Assembly (NCBI GenBank): GCA_902509965.1
Contig: CABWZP010000001.1
Span: 1 to 64,000, forward strand
Length of the DNA: 64,000 nt
Direction: 5' to 3'
Source: an uncultured SAR86 cluster bacterium
GTDB lineage: Bacteria; Pseudomonadota; Gammaproteobacteria; Magnimaribacterales; D2472
Shown: piece by piece, positions 27,017 to 36,507 of the stretch
Numbering within the stretch: position 1 is the first letter of the stretch
Layout: each line of letters begins with the position of its first letter
Program-made: the position numbers and the translations under genes
The notes under the pieces: model-generated
The model's input: only the letters and a program-made list of their open reading frames with translations
Database searches by the model: none
Told to the model about the DNA's origin: nothing

Positions 27017-27454
27017 TCAGAGCATACACCATCTATTTTGAGCAACCACTTTTGTATTTTCATTATATTTTGCTACAAAAGCATCATATTCTTTTTGTTG
27101 AGCTTTGCGCTTTAAATCTGACATTGTATCCAATCTAGATCTCCAAGATTCCCACTCCTTTAAACTTTTCCATACAACCATAGTTGATGTTCTATGAAGC
27201 TTTTCTTCAGTTCCGCCACCCTCTTTTCGCATATATTGTAATGCTGGATAAACTTTAACTTTAGCTCCCCAAGTGTCATAAAACTTTTGGTGCATTTTTG
27301 TTGCTTCAATCATCCCGTCGACGCTTCCTGCTTGAGTGAGCTCAGCAACATAATAATTTACAAATTTCCCCTTACAGCCTGAGAACTCAGAAGAAATAGA
27401 ATGATCATCAGCAAAACCAATGACAGAAAAGAACATTAAGAATAAATACCGCAT
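27017..27454 (-). CDS. Secreted hypothetical protein
   Basis: A 145-residue protein from ATG 27454, chosen for the AGGAG site just upstream. The signal peptide is MRYLFLMFFSVIGFA. The body has an antibiotic-biosynthesis-monooxygenase-like flavour (KSLKEWESWRSRLDTM) and two cysteines, but I cannot assign a family. Confidence 0.6.
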   Translation of the reverse strand: MRYLFLMFFSVIGFADDHSISSEFSGCKGKFVNYYVAELTQAGSVDGMIEATKMHQKFYDTWGAKVKVYPALQYMRKEGGGTEEKLHRTSTMVVWKSLKEWESWRSRLDTMSDLKRKAQQKEYDAFVAKYNENTKVVAQNRWCML

Positions 27455-27568
27455 AAACAATCTCCTAAAAACATTTGTTTTATCATTTGTATGTAATAAC
27501 AAAATACAATAATAAGAATTTATATGCTATCTAAAGTAGAATATATTTTTTTAAACTTAAACCCATAA

Positions 27569-28561
27569 ATGATCATATTGTTAAAAAACATTCCTAGCTC
27601 TACTTTTTTAGCCTTAATTTTTATCGCTGCTTGTGGAGGCGGAGGTGGAGGGAGTGTGACCACGTCTGATCAACCTGATCTAATTTCTACACCAGATTCA
27701 TCAGCTCCATCATGCTCAAATTACTCTTCAATAGAAAATACTCAATATTGTTCGTTTACTAAAGATGGATTAACAAGAGAATTTTATATATATGTTCCAA
27801 GCGGCTATTCAGAAAATATTTCTCCTGTTTCTGTTTTATTTAGTCTTCACGGCGGCGGTGACTATGCTGAAACCAATATGCAGTATTCTGGTTTCAAAGA
27901 ACATGCTGACACTGACACTTTTATTCTTATTTATCCGCAAGGATCTTATTATGAAGATAAGGGAACTACAGGGTGGAATACTGAAGAAGGTGGCGTCAAT
28001 GATGTAGCTTTCATAGAAAGCATTATTGATTGGACAGGTAATAACTACAATGTTCAGTTAAATGAGGTATATGCAGCAGGATTTTCTAATGGCGGCTTTA
28101 TGGCCTATCATTTAGCCTGTTATTTAAGCGCCAAAATTGCAGCCATAGCACCGGTTGCAGGCCTTATGGGCAATTATACCTACGATACATGTAGCCCACT
28201 TCACCCAACTCCGCTAGCTCATATTCATGGCCTACAAGATGATGTTATTTCTATTAATGGGGGTGATTATCACAGACCACTTGAAGACAACGGGGATACA
28301 ACAGGCGTTATTTCATACTGGCAAGATTACAACCAATGTACAGAATTTTCTCAAGAGGCTCTCTTTGATGGTGAGGAGAATATAGGCACACTTAATAAGT
28401 GGACAAATTGTTCTAATGGTGCAGATATTAACTATTGGATTATTTCCAATCAAGGACATGAATGGAATGAAGATGACAAGGGAGGAACAGGTAGCTTTGA
28501 CACTTCTCAAACTTTATGGAATTTTTTAAAACAGTTCGACATGAACGGCGCTAAAAGTTAA
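27569..28561 (+). CDS. Lipoprotein esterase of the PHB depolymerase / LpqC type
   Basis: A 330-residue lipoprotein (lipobox FIAAC near residue 22 followed by GGGGGG). The alpha/beta hydrolase has LHGGGDYAETN as oxyanion loop, the nucleophile in AAGFSNGGFMAYH, the acid in HGLQDDVI and the base in NQGHEW. This family includes polyhydroxybutyrate depolymerases and feruloyl esterases. Its stop shares one base with the DUF952 gene. Confidence 0.85.
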   Translation: MIILLKNIPSSTFLALIFIAACGGGGGGSVTTSDQPDLISTPDSSAPSCSNYSSIENTQYCSFTKDGLTREFYIYVPSGYSENISPVSVLFSLHGGGDYAETNMQYSGFKEHADTDTFILIYPQGSYYEDKGTTGWNTEEGGVNDVAFIESIIDWTGNNYNVQLNEVYAAGFSNGGFMAYHLACYLSAKIAAIAPVAGLMGNYTYDTCSPLHPTPLAHIHGLQDDVISINGGDYHRPLEDNGDTTGVISYWQDYNQCTEFSQEALFDGEENIGTLNKWTNCSNGADINYWIISNQGHEWNEDDKGGTGSFDTSQTLWNFLKQFDMNGAKS

Positions 28562-28923
28562 TGAGCAAAGAATTTTATAAGATTCTTACCCCAGAGGAGT
28601 GGGAAAGAGCTTCCGAAATAGGCATTATAGAAACAGACCTAGATATCAAAGATGGATTTGTTCACCTATCAACCTCTAGACAGCTGGCAGCCACATTAGC
28701 CTTTTATTTTGCTGATCAAGATAGAGTAATCTTACTGCAGCCAAATTATGAAGCTGTTAAAGATAAACTTAAATACGAAAATACAAAACCCCAAGATAGG
28801 AGACAGAGTAAATTTCCACATTTATATGACAAGCTAAAAGTAAGTCAAATAAGCAAAATGTGGTCCCTTGACAGGGGAGCCTTTAAATTGCCTGATGAGA
28901 TCTTGCTACAATTAGAAAACTAG
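28561..28923 (+). CDS. DUF952 family protein
   Basis: A 120-residue protein matching DUF952: FYKILTPEEWERA at the start, DGFVHLSTSRQL near residue 33 and KFPHLYDKL near 83. Function unknown in the family; the fold is related to ADP-ribosyl-binding proteins. It overlaps the esterase by one base. Confidence 0.85.
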   Translation: MSKEFYKILTPEEWERASEIGIIETDLDIKDGFVHLSTSRQLAATLAFYFADQDRVILLQPNYEAVKDKLKYENTKPQDRRQSKFPHLYDKLKVSQISKMWSLDRGAFKLPDEILLQLEN

Positions 28924-28925
28924 CA

Positions 28926-29402
28926 ATGAGTACAAGAAATAATTTGAGACATTTAAAGATAATTTTCATTCTTTTGATATCCATTGCATTGAACGCTTGT
29001 ATTTCTAATACAATAATAGATGAGCAGAGCAAAGATAATTATTTTAATGTAATTAATACTCCTATTTATGTTTCCAAAGCTGAAAATATAACGCAGGAAG
29101 CATTTGAAGATGAATTGTCTTCTTGCATTTCGTCCTCAGAAAACAAAGTTAATATCTCAAACAAAGTTGGAACAGGAACTGGAGCAATTATTTTAGCCAA
29201 TGGTTTGTATGGAGTAGCAACAGCAACAGGATTCCTTGCTCCAATAATCGTAGTGGGTGGCTCTGTATTGGCTCTTGTTGGCGGTGGCGCAATTTGGGCA
29301 ACTAAAGCAACTGGAGAGAATAGGATATATTTAAATATAGAAAACTGTCTAGAAAAAAGAGGCCATGATGTCATTTTTTATAATGAAAAAAGTAATAAAT
29401 GA
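28926..29402 (+). CDS. Lipoprotein, unknown
   Basis: A 158-residue protein with lipobox ALNAC near residue 25. A glycine-rich hydrophobic stretch (residues ~85-125) resembles a glycine-zipper region of outer-membrane proteins. It overlaps the next lipoprotein gene by 4 bp (ATGA). Confidence 0.65.
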   Translation: MSTRNNLRHLKIIFILLISIALNACISNTIIDEQSKDNYFNVINTPIYVSKAENITQEAFEDELSSCISSSENKVNISNKVGTGTGAIILANGLYGVATATGFLAPIIVVGGSVLALVGGGAIWATKATGENRIYLNIENCLEKRGHDVIFYNEKSNK

Positions 29403-29959
29403 TAATTTTTACCTTAAAGAGAATATCTATCACTTTCATATTTTTTTTAACTGCCTGTGCTGAGCTAGAGCAAAATCAATACTTCTCCCCAAACGCACAG
29501 CCCTATAATGATTTTACTGCTACTATTAACCGCGATGTTGTATCTATTCGATCTGAAATATCAAAATTGCTCAGACAAGACTTTGCAATAAAAGATCTGT
29601 CTTCAGAAGGAAACACTATGTTTGGCCAGATCAACCTTGCAAATACCTCTTTGTATGTTGATTGTGGAATGATGAATAATGAAATATACGTTGATTACAT
29701 TGATAGGATTTTTGAATCTTCATTAAAAGCCAATTTAGTAATAAAACTTAAAGAAACTAATCAGAACGCTACTAGTGCCTCTTTGGATATTTCATATACT
29801 TTTATTTCACTTGAAAGTGGAACAACTTGGGAATTTTCCTCTAATAAGACTGCCTCAATATGGGTTGCAACTCCTGCAGAAGGCGCTTTACCTCAAAGAG
29901 AATGCTTATCTAAGCACATTCTTGAAGAGAGTTTAATTAGCAAAATAAGAGATCTATAA
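29399..29959 (+). CDS. Lipoprotein, unknown
   Basis: A 186-residue protein with a signal and lipobox FLTAC near residue 20. The mature part is mainly beta-rich by eye and ends with a cysteine (QRECLSKHIL). It forms a translationally coupled pair with the previous lipoprotein. Confidence 0.65.
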   Translation: MIIFTLKRISITFIFFLTACAELEQNQYFSPNAQPYNDFTATINRDVVSIRSEISKLLRQDFAIKDLSSEGNTMFGQINLANTSLYVDCGMMNNEIYVDYIDRIFESSLKANLVIKLKETNQNATSASLDISYTFISLESGTTWEFSSNKTASIWVATPAEGALPQRECLSKHILEESLISKIRDL

Positions 29960-29978
29960 TTAATCAGGAAGCTACACG

Positions 29979-30860
29979 ATGATAAGTGAATCTATGCAGT
30001 ATGAAAAAAAGTTTGCCAGCATAGCTGGAAAACAAATAGCCTATGTGGAAGAAGGGTCTGGAGATCCCATTGTGCTTCTTCATGGAAATCCAACTTCGTC
30101 TTTTTTATGGCGTAATATTATTCCTGAGCTTACAGATATAGGAAGGGTTATAGTGCCCGATCTTATAGGCCAAGGAGACTCTGAAAAATTAGCAGCCAGT
30201 GAAGGTCCTGATAGGTATTCACTTGAAGTTGCATACAATTATGTAGATGGTTTGCTTGAGACTATTGGAGCAAATACAAATGTAACTCTTGTCATTCATG
30301 ATTGGGGGAGCGGAATTGGTTTTTTGTGGGCTATGCGTCATCCGGAACAAATCAAAGGCATCGCTTATATGGAAGCAATCGTCAAACCCATGACCTGGGA
30401 TGATTGGCATAAAGATGCTGTTGGAATTTTTAAAGGCTTTCGTTCCGATAAGGGTGAAGACTTAATACTTAATCGCAATATGTTTATAGAAGCCGTGCTT
30501 CCTTCATCAATTATGCGCAAGCTCAGCGATGAAGAGATGAATGCTTACCGTGCTCCGCATATAGAAAACGAGGATCGCCAACCTTTATTAAATTGGCCAC
30601 GTCAGATTCCTATTGAAGGGGAGCCAGAGGAGATAGTTAGTTTAGTTAATGACTATGGATCTTTTATGGCAACTAGCCAAATGCCTAAATTATTCATTAA
30701 TGCAGAACCCGGCTCAATCTTGATTGGAAGGCAGCGTGAATTCTGCAGAACATGGCCAAACCAGCAAGAAGTAACAGTGAAGGGACTTCACTTTATTCAA
30801 GAGGACTCGCCTATCGAAATAGGCCAAGCTATAGCAAAATGGTATAAAATATTTAAATAA
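29979..30860 (+). CDS. Haloalkane dehalogenase, subfamily II (LinB/DhaA-like)
   Basis: A 293-residue alpha/beta hydrolase that removes halide from haloalkanes by hydrolysis. The nucleophile Asp and halide-binding Trp are in VIHDWGSGIGF (near residue 108), the halide-binding Asn is in HGNPTSSFLW, the catalytic Glu is in AYMEAIV and the base His is in GLHFIQEDSP. All residues expected of subfamily II are present. It is followed by a DUF1330 gene after 15 bp. Confidence 0.92.
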   Translation: MISESMQYEKKFASIAGKQIAYVEEGSGDPIVLLHGNPTSSFLWRNIIPELTDIGRVIVPDLIGQGDSEKLAASEGPDRYSLEVAYNYVDGLLETIGANTNVTLVIHDWGSGIGFLWAMRHPEQIKGIAYMEAIVKPMTWDDWHKDAVGIFKGFRSDKGEDLILNRNMFIEAVLPSSIMRKLSDEEMNAYRAPHIENEDRQPLLNWPRQIPIEGEPEEIVSLVNDYGSFMATSQMPKLFINAEPGSILIGRQREFCRTWPNQQEVTVKGLHFIQEDSPIEIGQAIAKWYKIFK

Positions 30861-30875
30861 TTAAGGAGAGATCGC

Positions 30876-31193
30876 ATGTCAGATACACCCGTTTATATGA
30901 TCGCTAATCTAGAAACTCATGAAGATCCGAGTGAATATAGAAAATATGAAAAGGGTTTTTTCCCTATCTTAAAGAAGCACGGCGGCTCTTTTATCACGTT
31001 TGATGACAATCCAAAACACTTAGAAGGCACAGAGCCAAGATCAGGCCGAATGATAATTTTTCAATTCCCAACAGAGGCTGCAGCAGATGCATGGTTTAAT
31101 GATCCAGAATATCAGGCCTTATCGGAATATCGCAGAGCAGGAGCTGACACAAAATCCATAACAATGGTTCATACTCTTCCACCTAGGAAGTAA
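30876..31193 (+). CDS. DUF1330 family protein
   Basis: A 105-residue dimeric alpha-beta barrel (DUF1330) with YRKYEKGFFPILKKHGGSF and a terminal YRRAGADTKSI. It has an AAGGAG site and follows the dehalogenase in the same direction. Family function is unknown. A second DUF1330 protein is at 38894, near the other dehalogenase. Confidence 0.85.
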   Translation: MSDTPVYMIANLETHEDPSEYRKYEKGFFPILKKHGGSFITFDDNPKHLEGTEPRSGRMIIFQFPTEAAADAWFNDPEYQALSEYRRAGADTKSITMVHTLPPRK

Positions 31194-31212
31194 CCTTTTT
31201 AACAAAAAGAAG

Positions 31213-31854
31213 ATGACTTGCATTGTTTGCAAAAGCAAATCAATAAGCTCCTTTATCACCAAAGATAAAAAGACCTATTGGCAATGCTCATGTTGCTCAG
31301 TGAAATTTCTAGATCAAGCTTTCTTTATAGATAAGGACACAGAAAAAGGAAGATACTTGGAGCATCAAAATGAAATAGGCGATCCAGCATATCTTAAATT
31401 CTTATCTAAATTATCAAAGCCTCTTAAGACCAAATTAAAATCCGATGACCGTGGTCTTGATTTTGGTTGTGGTCATGGGCCTGCATTAGCAGAGATGTTC
31501 AAAGAAGATGGATACAGTATCGACCTTTACGACCCATTCTTTTATCCCAATAAAGAAGTCTTTTCTAATAAATATAATTTTATAACCTGTACAGAAACTG
31601 CTGAACATTTTTTTAATCCCAATAGAGAATTTAAAACTTTAGATTCAATATTAGCTCCAGGTGGATGGCTTGGGGTCATGACTACTTTTTTAACTGAAGA
31701 TAAATCTTTTGAAAATTGGTACTACAGAAGGGATCCAACGCATGTTGTTTTCTATGCAGAAAAAACATTTGAAGTTATTGCAGAACAAAATAACTGGCAG
31801 CTAGAAATACCGGCAAAGGATATAGCTTTATTTTGTAAGAATAGAGATTCATAA
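31213..31854 (+). CDS. SAM-dependent methyltransferase with N-terminal zinc-ribbon
   Basis: A 213-residue protein. Four cysteines in CIVCKSK and CSCC form a likely zinc ribbon (residues 3-26), and the SAM site is LDFGCGHGPALAEMF near residue 77. The TCTETAEHFFNP segment is typical of the methyltransferase 23/12 groups. Substrate unknown. Confidence 0.8.
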   Translation: MTCIVCKSKSISSFITKDKKTYWQCSCCSVKFLDQAFFIDKDTEKGRYLEHQNEIGDPAYLKFLSKLSKPLKTKLKSDDRGLDFGCGHGPALAEMFKEDGYSIDLYDPFFYPNKEVFSNKYNFITCTETAEHFFNPNREFKTLDSILAPGGWLGVMTTFLTEDKSFENWYYRRDPTHVVFYAEKTFEVIAEQNNWQLEIPAKDIALFCKNRDS

Positions 31855-31879
31855 TAGATTTAAAAAATAGGAGATATAA

Positions 31880-32284
31880 ATGTTTAGTCATGTAATGCTT
31901 GGAGCAAATGATATTGAGGAATCTAGAATATTTTACGATAAAACCATGCCACTACTTGGTGCGAGAGAAGGCAAGTTATCGATGAATCACGATGGACATA
32001 CAAGATATGTTTACTTTGTTAACAGAAACAATAGCTTTTTAATTTCACAGCCAATTAATGGCGAGGTTGCGACGCATGGAAACGGCAGCACTATAGGATT
32101 TAATGCCTCTAGCACAGAAATGATTGATGCATGGCATGCAGCAGGAATTGCGGCAGGCTCTAAAACACCAGAATTTTGTGAACCTCCTGGAATTAGAGAG
32201 GGCGGAGGCGTACAACTATACCTTGCTTATTTAGTTGATCCATCCGGCAATAAAATATGTGCAATGTATAGGATTCCTAAATGA
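31880..32284 (+). CDS. VOC family protein (glyoxalase/bleomycin-resistance-like)
   Basis: A 134-residue single VOC-fold protein: FSHVMLGANDIEESRIFYDK at the start and LAYLVDPSGNKICAMY near the end. Likely metal ligands are His4 and the late Glu/His positions. It overlaps the DUF2141 gene by 4 bp. Confidence 0.85.
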   Translation: MFSHVMLGANDIEESRIFYDKTMPLLGAREGKLSMNHDGHTRYVYFVNRNNSFLISQPINGEVATHGNGSTIGFNASSTEMIDAWHAAGIAAGSKTPEFCEPPGIREGGGVQLYLAYLVDPSGNKICAMYRIPK

Positions 32285-32772
32285 ATTTAATTTTATTTAA
32301 AGAAGCAATCCAGAATAGATCATTGTTTTTAGCTTTGGCTTTAACCTGTATGGTGTTTGTGCCCAAATCTTACGCCGAGGAATCAAATTTAAAAATAAAT
32401 TTAGTGAATTTAGATAAGCCGGGAGTTTTATTTATAAGTATATGTAGAAATGCAGCTGGATTTGAGAGTTCAGTTGAAAATGAATCTGAAGAAGAATCAT
32501 GTATTAACGATGCAGGCAAAGTAGATCTTCAAAACCATGAAATCAATGGAATACTTCCTCATGGGGAGTATGCTATAGCTATATTTGTTGATGCAAATGG
32601 GAATGGGAAAATGGATAAAAACTTTCTTGGTATTCCAAAAGAACAGTATGGATTTTCTAATAATGTAATGGGCAGGATGGCAGCACCATCATTTGAGCAA
32701 GCGAGATTTGAAGTAACAGGGCCTGCTACACAAAATATTATACTTAGGATTGGTATCCCTAAAAAAGACTAA
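32281..32772 (+). CDS. DUF2141 secreted protein
   Basis: A 163-residue exported protein (hydrophobic signal near residues 16-32, then SYAEES). The core matches DUF2141: LPHGEYAIAIFVDANGNGKMDKN and a PKEQYGFSNN segment. Family function is unknown, likely periplasmic. It converges on the acyltransferase gene with 4 bp overlap. Confidence 0.85.
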   Translation: MNLILFKEAIQNRSLFLALALTCMVFVPKSYAEESNLKINLVNLDKPGVLFISICRNAAGFESSVENESEEESCINDAGKVDLQNHEINGILPHGEYAIAIFVDANGNGKMDKNFLGIPKEQYGFSNNVMGRMAAPSFEQARFEVTGPATQNIILRIGIPKKD

Positions 32773-33371
32773 AAGTATTCTGGTATTTTGCCAATAAAAT
32801 CTTTGTAGTATTTTTTTAAGTACTCAATGTCTCTTTGATTATCTCCTGTTGGGTGGAAGAGCTCCCTAAAACTTATCTCTTTAGATGGGTAGTCTATGGC
32901 AACCAAAAGAATAGGACATTCCATGGATTGAGCTATTCGTAAAAAACCAGACTTCCATTTTTCAGCTTTCTTTCTAGTGCCTTCTGGAGATAGTCCAATA
33001 AGAATACCGCCTTCACGTTTAGCAATTTCTAAAACATCATTAATAGTATTTTTAGCATCTTCTCTATTAACTGGTATACCACCTAAACTTTTTAATAAAC
33101 GGGTAACACCTTTTTTGAAAATAGAGTGTTTGCCAAGCCAATAAATTTTTATCTTAAGACTAAGTATGAGGGCCATGCCATATACAAAATCCCAATTAGA
33201 GGTATGAGGCGCTAAAACAACCAGTAGCTTCTTCATATCAGGTATTTGGCCACTAACTTTCCAGCCTGTAATAGAAAGCAGACTTGTACCCACGAAAGAA
33301 AATAATCGGTTCCTCTGTGTTAAAAAACGCTCAGGAATAGTAACCAATGATTTAGATTTTTTATAGCGCAA
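32769..33371 (-). CDS. 1-acyl-sn-glycerol-3-phosphate acyltransferase family (PlsC-like)
   Basis: A 200-residue acyltransferase with the HxxxxD motif HTSNWD (residues ~56-61), the SPEGTRKK motif near 129 and the GGIPVNRED motif near 95. It probably acylates a lysophospholipid or related acceptor. No partner gene is obvious. Confidence 0.85.
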   Translation of the reverse strand: MRYKKSKSLVTIPERFLTQRNRLFSFVGTSLLSITGWKVSGQIPDMKKLLVVLAPHTSNWDFVYGMALILSLKIKIYWLGKHSIFKKGVTRLLKSLGGIPVNREDAKNTINDVLEIAKREGGILIGLSPEGTRKKAEKWKSGFLRIAQSMECPILLVAIDYPSKEISFRELFHPTGDNQRDIEYLKKYYKDFIGKIPEYF

Positions 33372-33474
33372 TTTAGTCCCTTAACTAAAGTTTATAAACA
33401 TATTTTAATGATAATAAGAAAAAATGGTATCTTCAGAACTAATTAACTATTTTGAAATATAATTCATAACTCAT

Positions 33475-34212
33475 ATGAAGTTATTAAAAGCTGATAATTA
33501 TCAAACTTGGCTTATAGAAGAAGCAGATATAGCTGTCTTAATAGATCCCTGGTTGAGTAAGCAGCTTCAGCCTGACAACTCTATCTTTATTCAGAGAAAA
33601 AAAAGTCAAGCAAGCCTCCTGAATGATGAAGATTATGAGAAAGTCCAAGCGATTATTATTACTGCTCCCTTTGAAGATCATTTACACATTGAATCAATTA
33701 AATCATTTCCAAAAAGCGTAAAGATATATACATCAAAATTTATAAAGAGACTTTTGCTTAGAGCAGGGGTTGCCAATGACATCTACATCATCAATGAAGA
33801 CGGAGTAGATATAGGATCAATAAATATCAGAGCCTTGCCTACTGGATTTCCATATCATCCAGCTACTTTTGCTTTACTGATTGAAGACAGCAAGGGTAAT
33901 AGAATTTTCCATGAAGGACATATAGCAAGATTTAAATACTTAATGAAAAATAACATTAAAGCTGACGTTGCTATTCTTACTGCAGAAGAAGTTAAACTTT
34001 TTGGGTTTCTAAGACTAGGAATGGATTATAAAAGGACCTTAAAGGCATGTGATATTCTCGGTGCAAAAGAATTATTTATAACGGGCTCCAATCCAGAAAA
34101 AACTACAGGCTTTATTAGTAAGTTTCTTTTAATAAGGTCAATAGAGCGAGAAAAAATTCAGGCAAAAATTAATTTACACGACCAAGCGGGCAATTTTATT
34201 AATCTGGACTAG
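33475..34212 (+). CDS. MBL-fold metallo-hydrolase-like protein, degenerate metal motif
   Basis: A 245-residue protein with the UlaG-type layout (ADNYQTWLIEEADIAVLIDPW at the start, HEGH near residue 145). The usual HxHxDH site reads APFEDH, so two histidines are missing while Asp and His remain. The protein may be non-metal-binding or use a different site. Its end overlaps the MAPEG gene by 4 bp, tail to tail. Confidence 0.65.
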   Translation: MKLLKADNYQTWLIEEADIAVLIDPWLSKQLQPDNSIFIQRKKSQASLLNDEDYEKVQAIIITAPFEDHLHIESIKSFPKSVKIYTSKFIKRLLLRAGVANDIYIINEDGVDIGSINIRALPTGFPYHPATFALLIEDSKGNRIFHEGHIARFKYLMKNNIKADVAILTAEEVKLFGFLRLGMDYKRTLKACDILGAKELFITGSNPEKTTGFISKFLLIRSIEREKIQAKINLHDQAGNFINLD

Positions 34213-34628
34213 CTCAATAAATAGATTCCTAAATCAACCATCAAATACATATTTGCGATGAAGCCTGTTGCCCAAAACAAGCTTCTTATACTTGGATTTT
34301 GATCTGTAGCTATTTTGTAGTAAAGAATCATATGAATAATTCTAACTACTGCATAAATCCAGATTACAACTGACAATTTTTGAGGGCTGTATCCAGACAT
34401 CATAGCAATTACAGCCATGCCAAATAACGGAACAATATTTTCTAATGAATTCCAAAAAGTTCTATAAGCTCTAAAGAAAAAAGAAGATTGACCAAGCGCA
34501 GGATCTATAACCCCGACCTTATAACCTTTCTGACGCCTGTGAACTCTTACAAGCACAATTGCTTGGATAATAATAATACTCAGCGTTAACCATAAACCCA
34601 ATAAAACCGATTGATAAACTTCAAACAT
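34209..34628 (-). CDS. MAPEG family membrane protein
   Basis: A 139-residue, four-helix protein of the MAPEG family (membrane-associated eicosanoid/glutathione metabolism). The conserved FRAYRTFWNSLENIVPLF segment near residue 52 is the family signature. It may be a membrane glutathione transferase, in keeping with the soluble GSTs at 37571-41931. Confidence 0.85.
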   Translation of the reverse strand: MFEVYQSVLLGLWLTLSIIIIQAIVLVRVHRRQKGYKVGVIDPALGQSSFFFRAYRTFWNSLENIVPLFGMAVIAMMSGYSPQKLSVVIWIYAVVRIIHMILYYKIATDQNPSIRSLFWATGFIANMYLMVDLGIYLLS

Positions 34629-34639
34629 TTTGCTCTCCT

Positions 34640-35128
34640 TTAAACTATTTTATTATTTTTAATCCATACCATCTGTGCAATAACGAGAATTATATACGAT
34701 ACAAGAAATGCTAAATAGAAACTTAATATCAAAGGATCTTCAAAGCTTTTAGCAATTGGATCATTTACTGGAAGACGCCTCAAGGCATCTGTAATCGCTG
34801 GGATTAAGTGAAAAAGAAAAAGCGCGGAATAGCTTATAGCTTGAAAGTAGGGACACAGCCATCCAAAGATTAATCTTTTTTCCATCATCATTCCACCTGC
34901 TACAGCTAACAAAGCTACCACTGCAAGTAGATGAGCTATCCCAAAACTACCTTGTTTATAAATCATGAGAGCAGATACTGAAGTTATAACAGTTGTTAAG
35001 AGAAATATTTTTGCAGATACATTTTTTGATTCAACTATCTTATATCTAACTATTGTATAAGCGCCGCTTATCAAGGCAGCCATTCCCATAATTGTGTGGA
35101 ACCATCCAAATGGTGACATTTCTGGCAT
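34640..35128 (-). CDS. Hypothetical polytopic membrane protein
   Basis: A 162-residue protein with five hydrophobic segments. It resembles DUF2306-like or small heme-free membrane proteins only loosely (GWFHTIMGMAALISGAY at the start). It is co-oriented with the MAPEG gene 11 bp away. Confidence 0.6.
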   Translation of the reverse strand: MPEMSPFGWFHTIMGMAALISGAYTIVRYKIVESKNVSAKIFLLTTVITSVSALMIYKQGSFGIAHLLAVVALLAVAGGMMMEKRLIFGWLCPYFQAISYSALFLFHLIPAITDALRRLPVNDPIAKSFEDPLILSFYLAFLVSYIILVIAQMVWIKNNKIV

Positions 35129-35199
35129 AAGAGTCTCCTATTACTTCTTATTTTATTAAGTATATTCCCTAGAGCTATCTCTAAGTCAATATGCTCAAT

Positions 35200-36432
35200 T
35201 TATTTTTCAAGTTCAGCAAACAAAGCGTCCATTATTTCATTAACAGTTTTGTATAAATTTTTTACTTCATGCATTTGATTGCATACAAAACCAAAGCCTA
35301 ATTGATTTTCGATATCTCCAAAAGCAACGCCTCCGCCAACACCTGCATGACCAAACATGGCATTTTTAAATTTTGGAGCAAAGTTTCCAACCGGCATAGA
35401 ATTTTTCCCTAATTCATAACCAAGACCAAATGTAATATTCGAACCAAATAATACCGAATCTGGTCCAGATGAAAGTGGGATTATTGCGTAGTCTAAAGTT
35501 TCAGGTTTCATGATTTGACGACCATCCCTTTGACAACCATTGCTTAGGATTCCATAGAGTTTTGCTAGACTATGAGCTGTACCGTGGCCATTTGCTGATG
35601 GGACTTGAGCCATACGCCAATCAGGTAAGTTATGATAGCCAATTGGATCTTCTTCTCTTCCCTCAAATGCAATCTTAAAGTCACCACCTTTAATTGCTTC
35701 TTTTAAATTCCAGTAGCGCTTGGGCAATATAAAATTAGGCACATATTTTATGAGCTCCATGTAATCTATTGAATTTTTCTTTCTACCAAAATCATCCAAC
35801 ATGATCATATCTGCACATCTTTCAAAATCACTTTGATTAAGCCCTATTTGGAAATCAATTCCAAAAGGTTCTGCAATTTCTTCCATGAAATATTGACCGG
35901 TATGCCTTCCATCAACTCTGCGTATAATTTCACCCACAAGCCACCCATATGTAAGGGCATGATAGCCTTGAGCTGAGCCTGGTTCCTTAAAGGGTTTTTG
36001 TGTTTCAAGAGCTTTAGTAAAAACTTCCCAATTCTGCCATGGGCCAGAAGGCATTCCATCTTGAAAACCAAACATTGCAGACCTATGACACAACAAATCA
36101 CTGACTCTAGTATTTTCTTTGCCGTTGCAGCCATACTCAGGCCAATAGAATGAAACCTTGTTATTAACATCAAGTTTTCCTTCATCAATAAGTTTAGCTA
36201 TACAAGTTGCAGCAACACCTTTTGTTACAGAAAATACATTTACGATAGTATTTTCTTCCCAAGGCTTAGTTCTTTTGATGTCCTTATGGCCACCAAACAT
36301 ATCTACCACTATCTTACCTTTATGCTCTATTGCAAGAGAGGCGCCTAATTCAAATTCTGACTCAATAGCTTTAGTGAATACATCACCTATTTTTGCAAAT
36401 GCAGGATCGCAATAGCCAGAAGCTTTTGACAT
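35200..36432 (-). CDS. Serine hydrolase, beta-lactamase/EstB family
   Basis: A 410-residue class C beta-lactamase-fold protein. The SxxK motif is FSVTKG (residues ~68-73), the Tyr motif is YHALTYGW near 158, and the late HAGVGGG segment stands for the KTG box. Such proteins are mostly esterases. No signal peptide, so probably cytoplasmic. Confidence 0.85.
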   Translation of the reverse strand: MSKASGYCDPAFAKIGDVFTKAIESEFELGASLAIEHKGKIVVDMFGGHKDIKRTKPWEENTIVNVFSVTKGVAATCIAKLIDEGKLDVNNKVSFYWPEYGCNGKENTRVSDLLCHRSAMFGFQDGMPSGPWQNWEVFTKALETQKPFKEPGSAQGYHALTYGWLVGEIIRRVDGRHTGQYFMEEIAEPFGIDFQIGLNQSDFERCADMIMLDDFGRKKNSIDYMELIKYVPNFILPKRYWNLKEAIKGGDFKIAFEGREEDPIGYHNLPDWRMAQVPSANGHGTAHSLAKLYGILSNGCQRDGRQIMKPETLDYAIIPLSSGPDSVLFGSNITFGLGYELGKNSMPVGNFAPKFKNAMFGHAGVGGGVAFGDIENQLGFGFVCNQMHEVKNLYKTVNEIMDALFAELEK

Positions 36433-36507
36433 TTAAATTCCCCCCTTCTTATTGGCATCAAGTGTGCCAATTATTATATTATAGTACTAAGACTAACAAG
36501 CATTACT

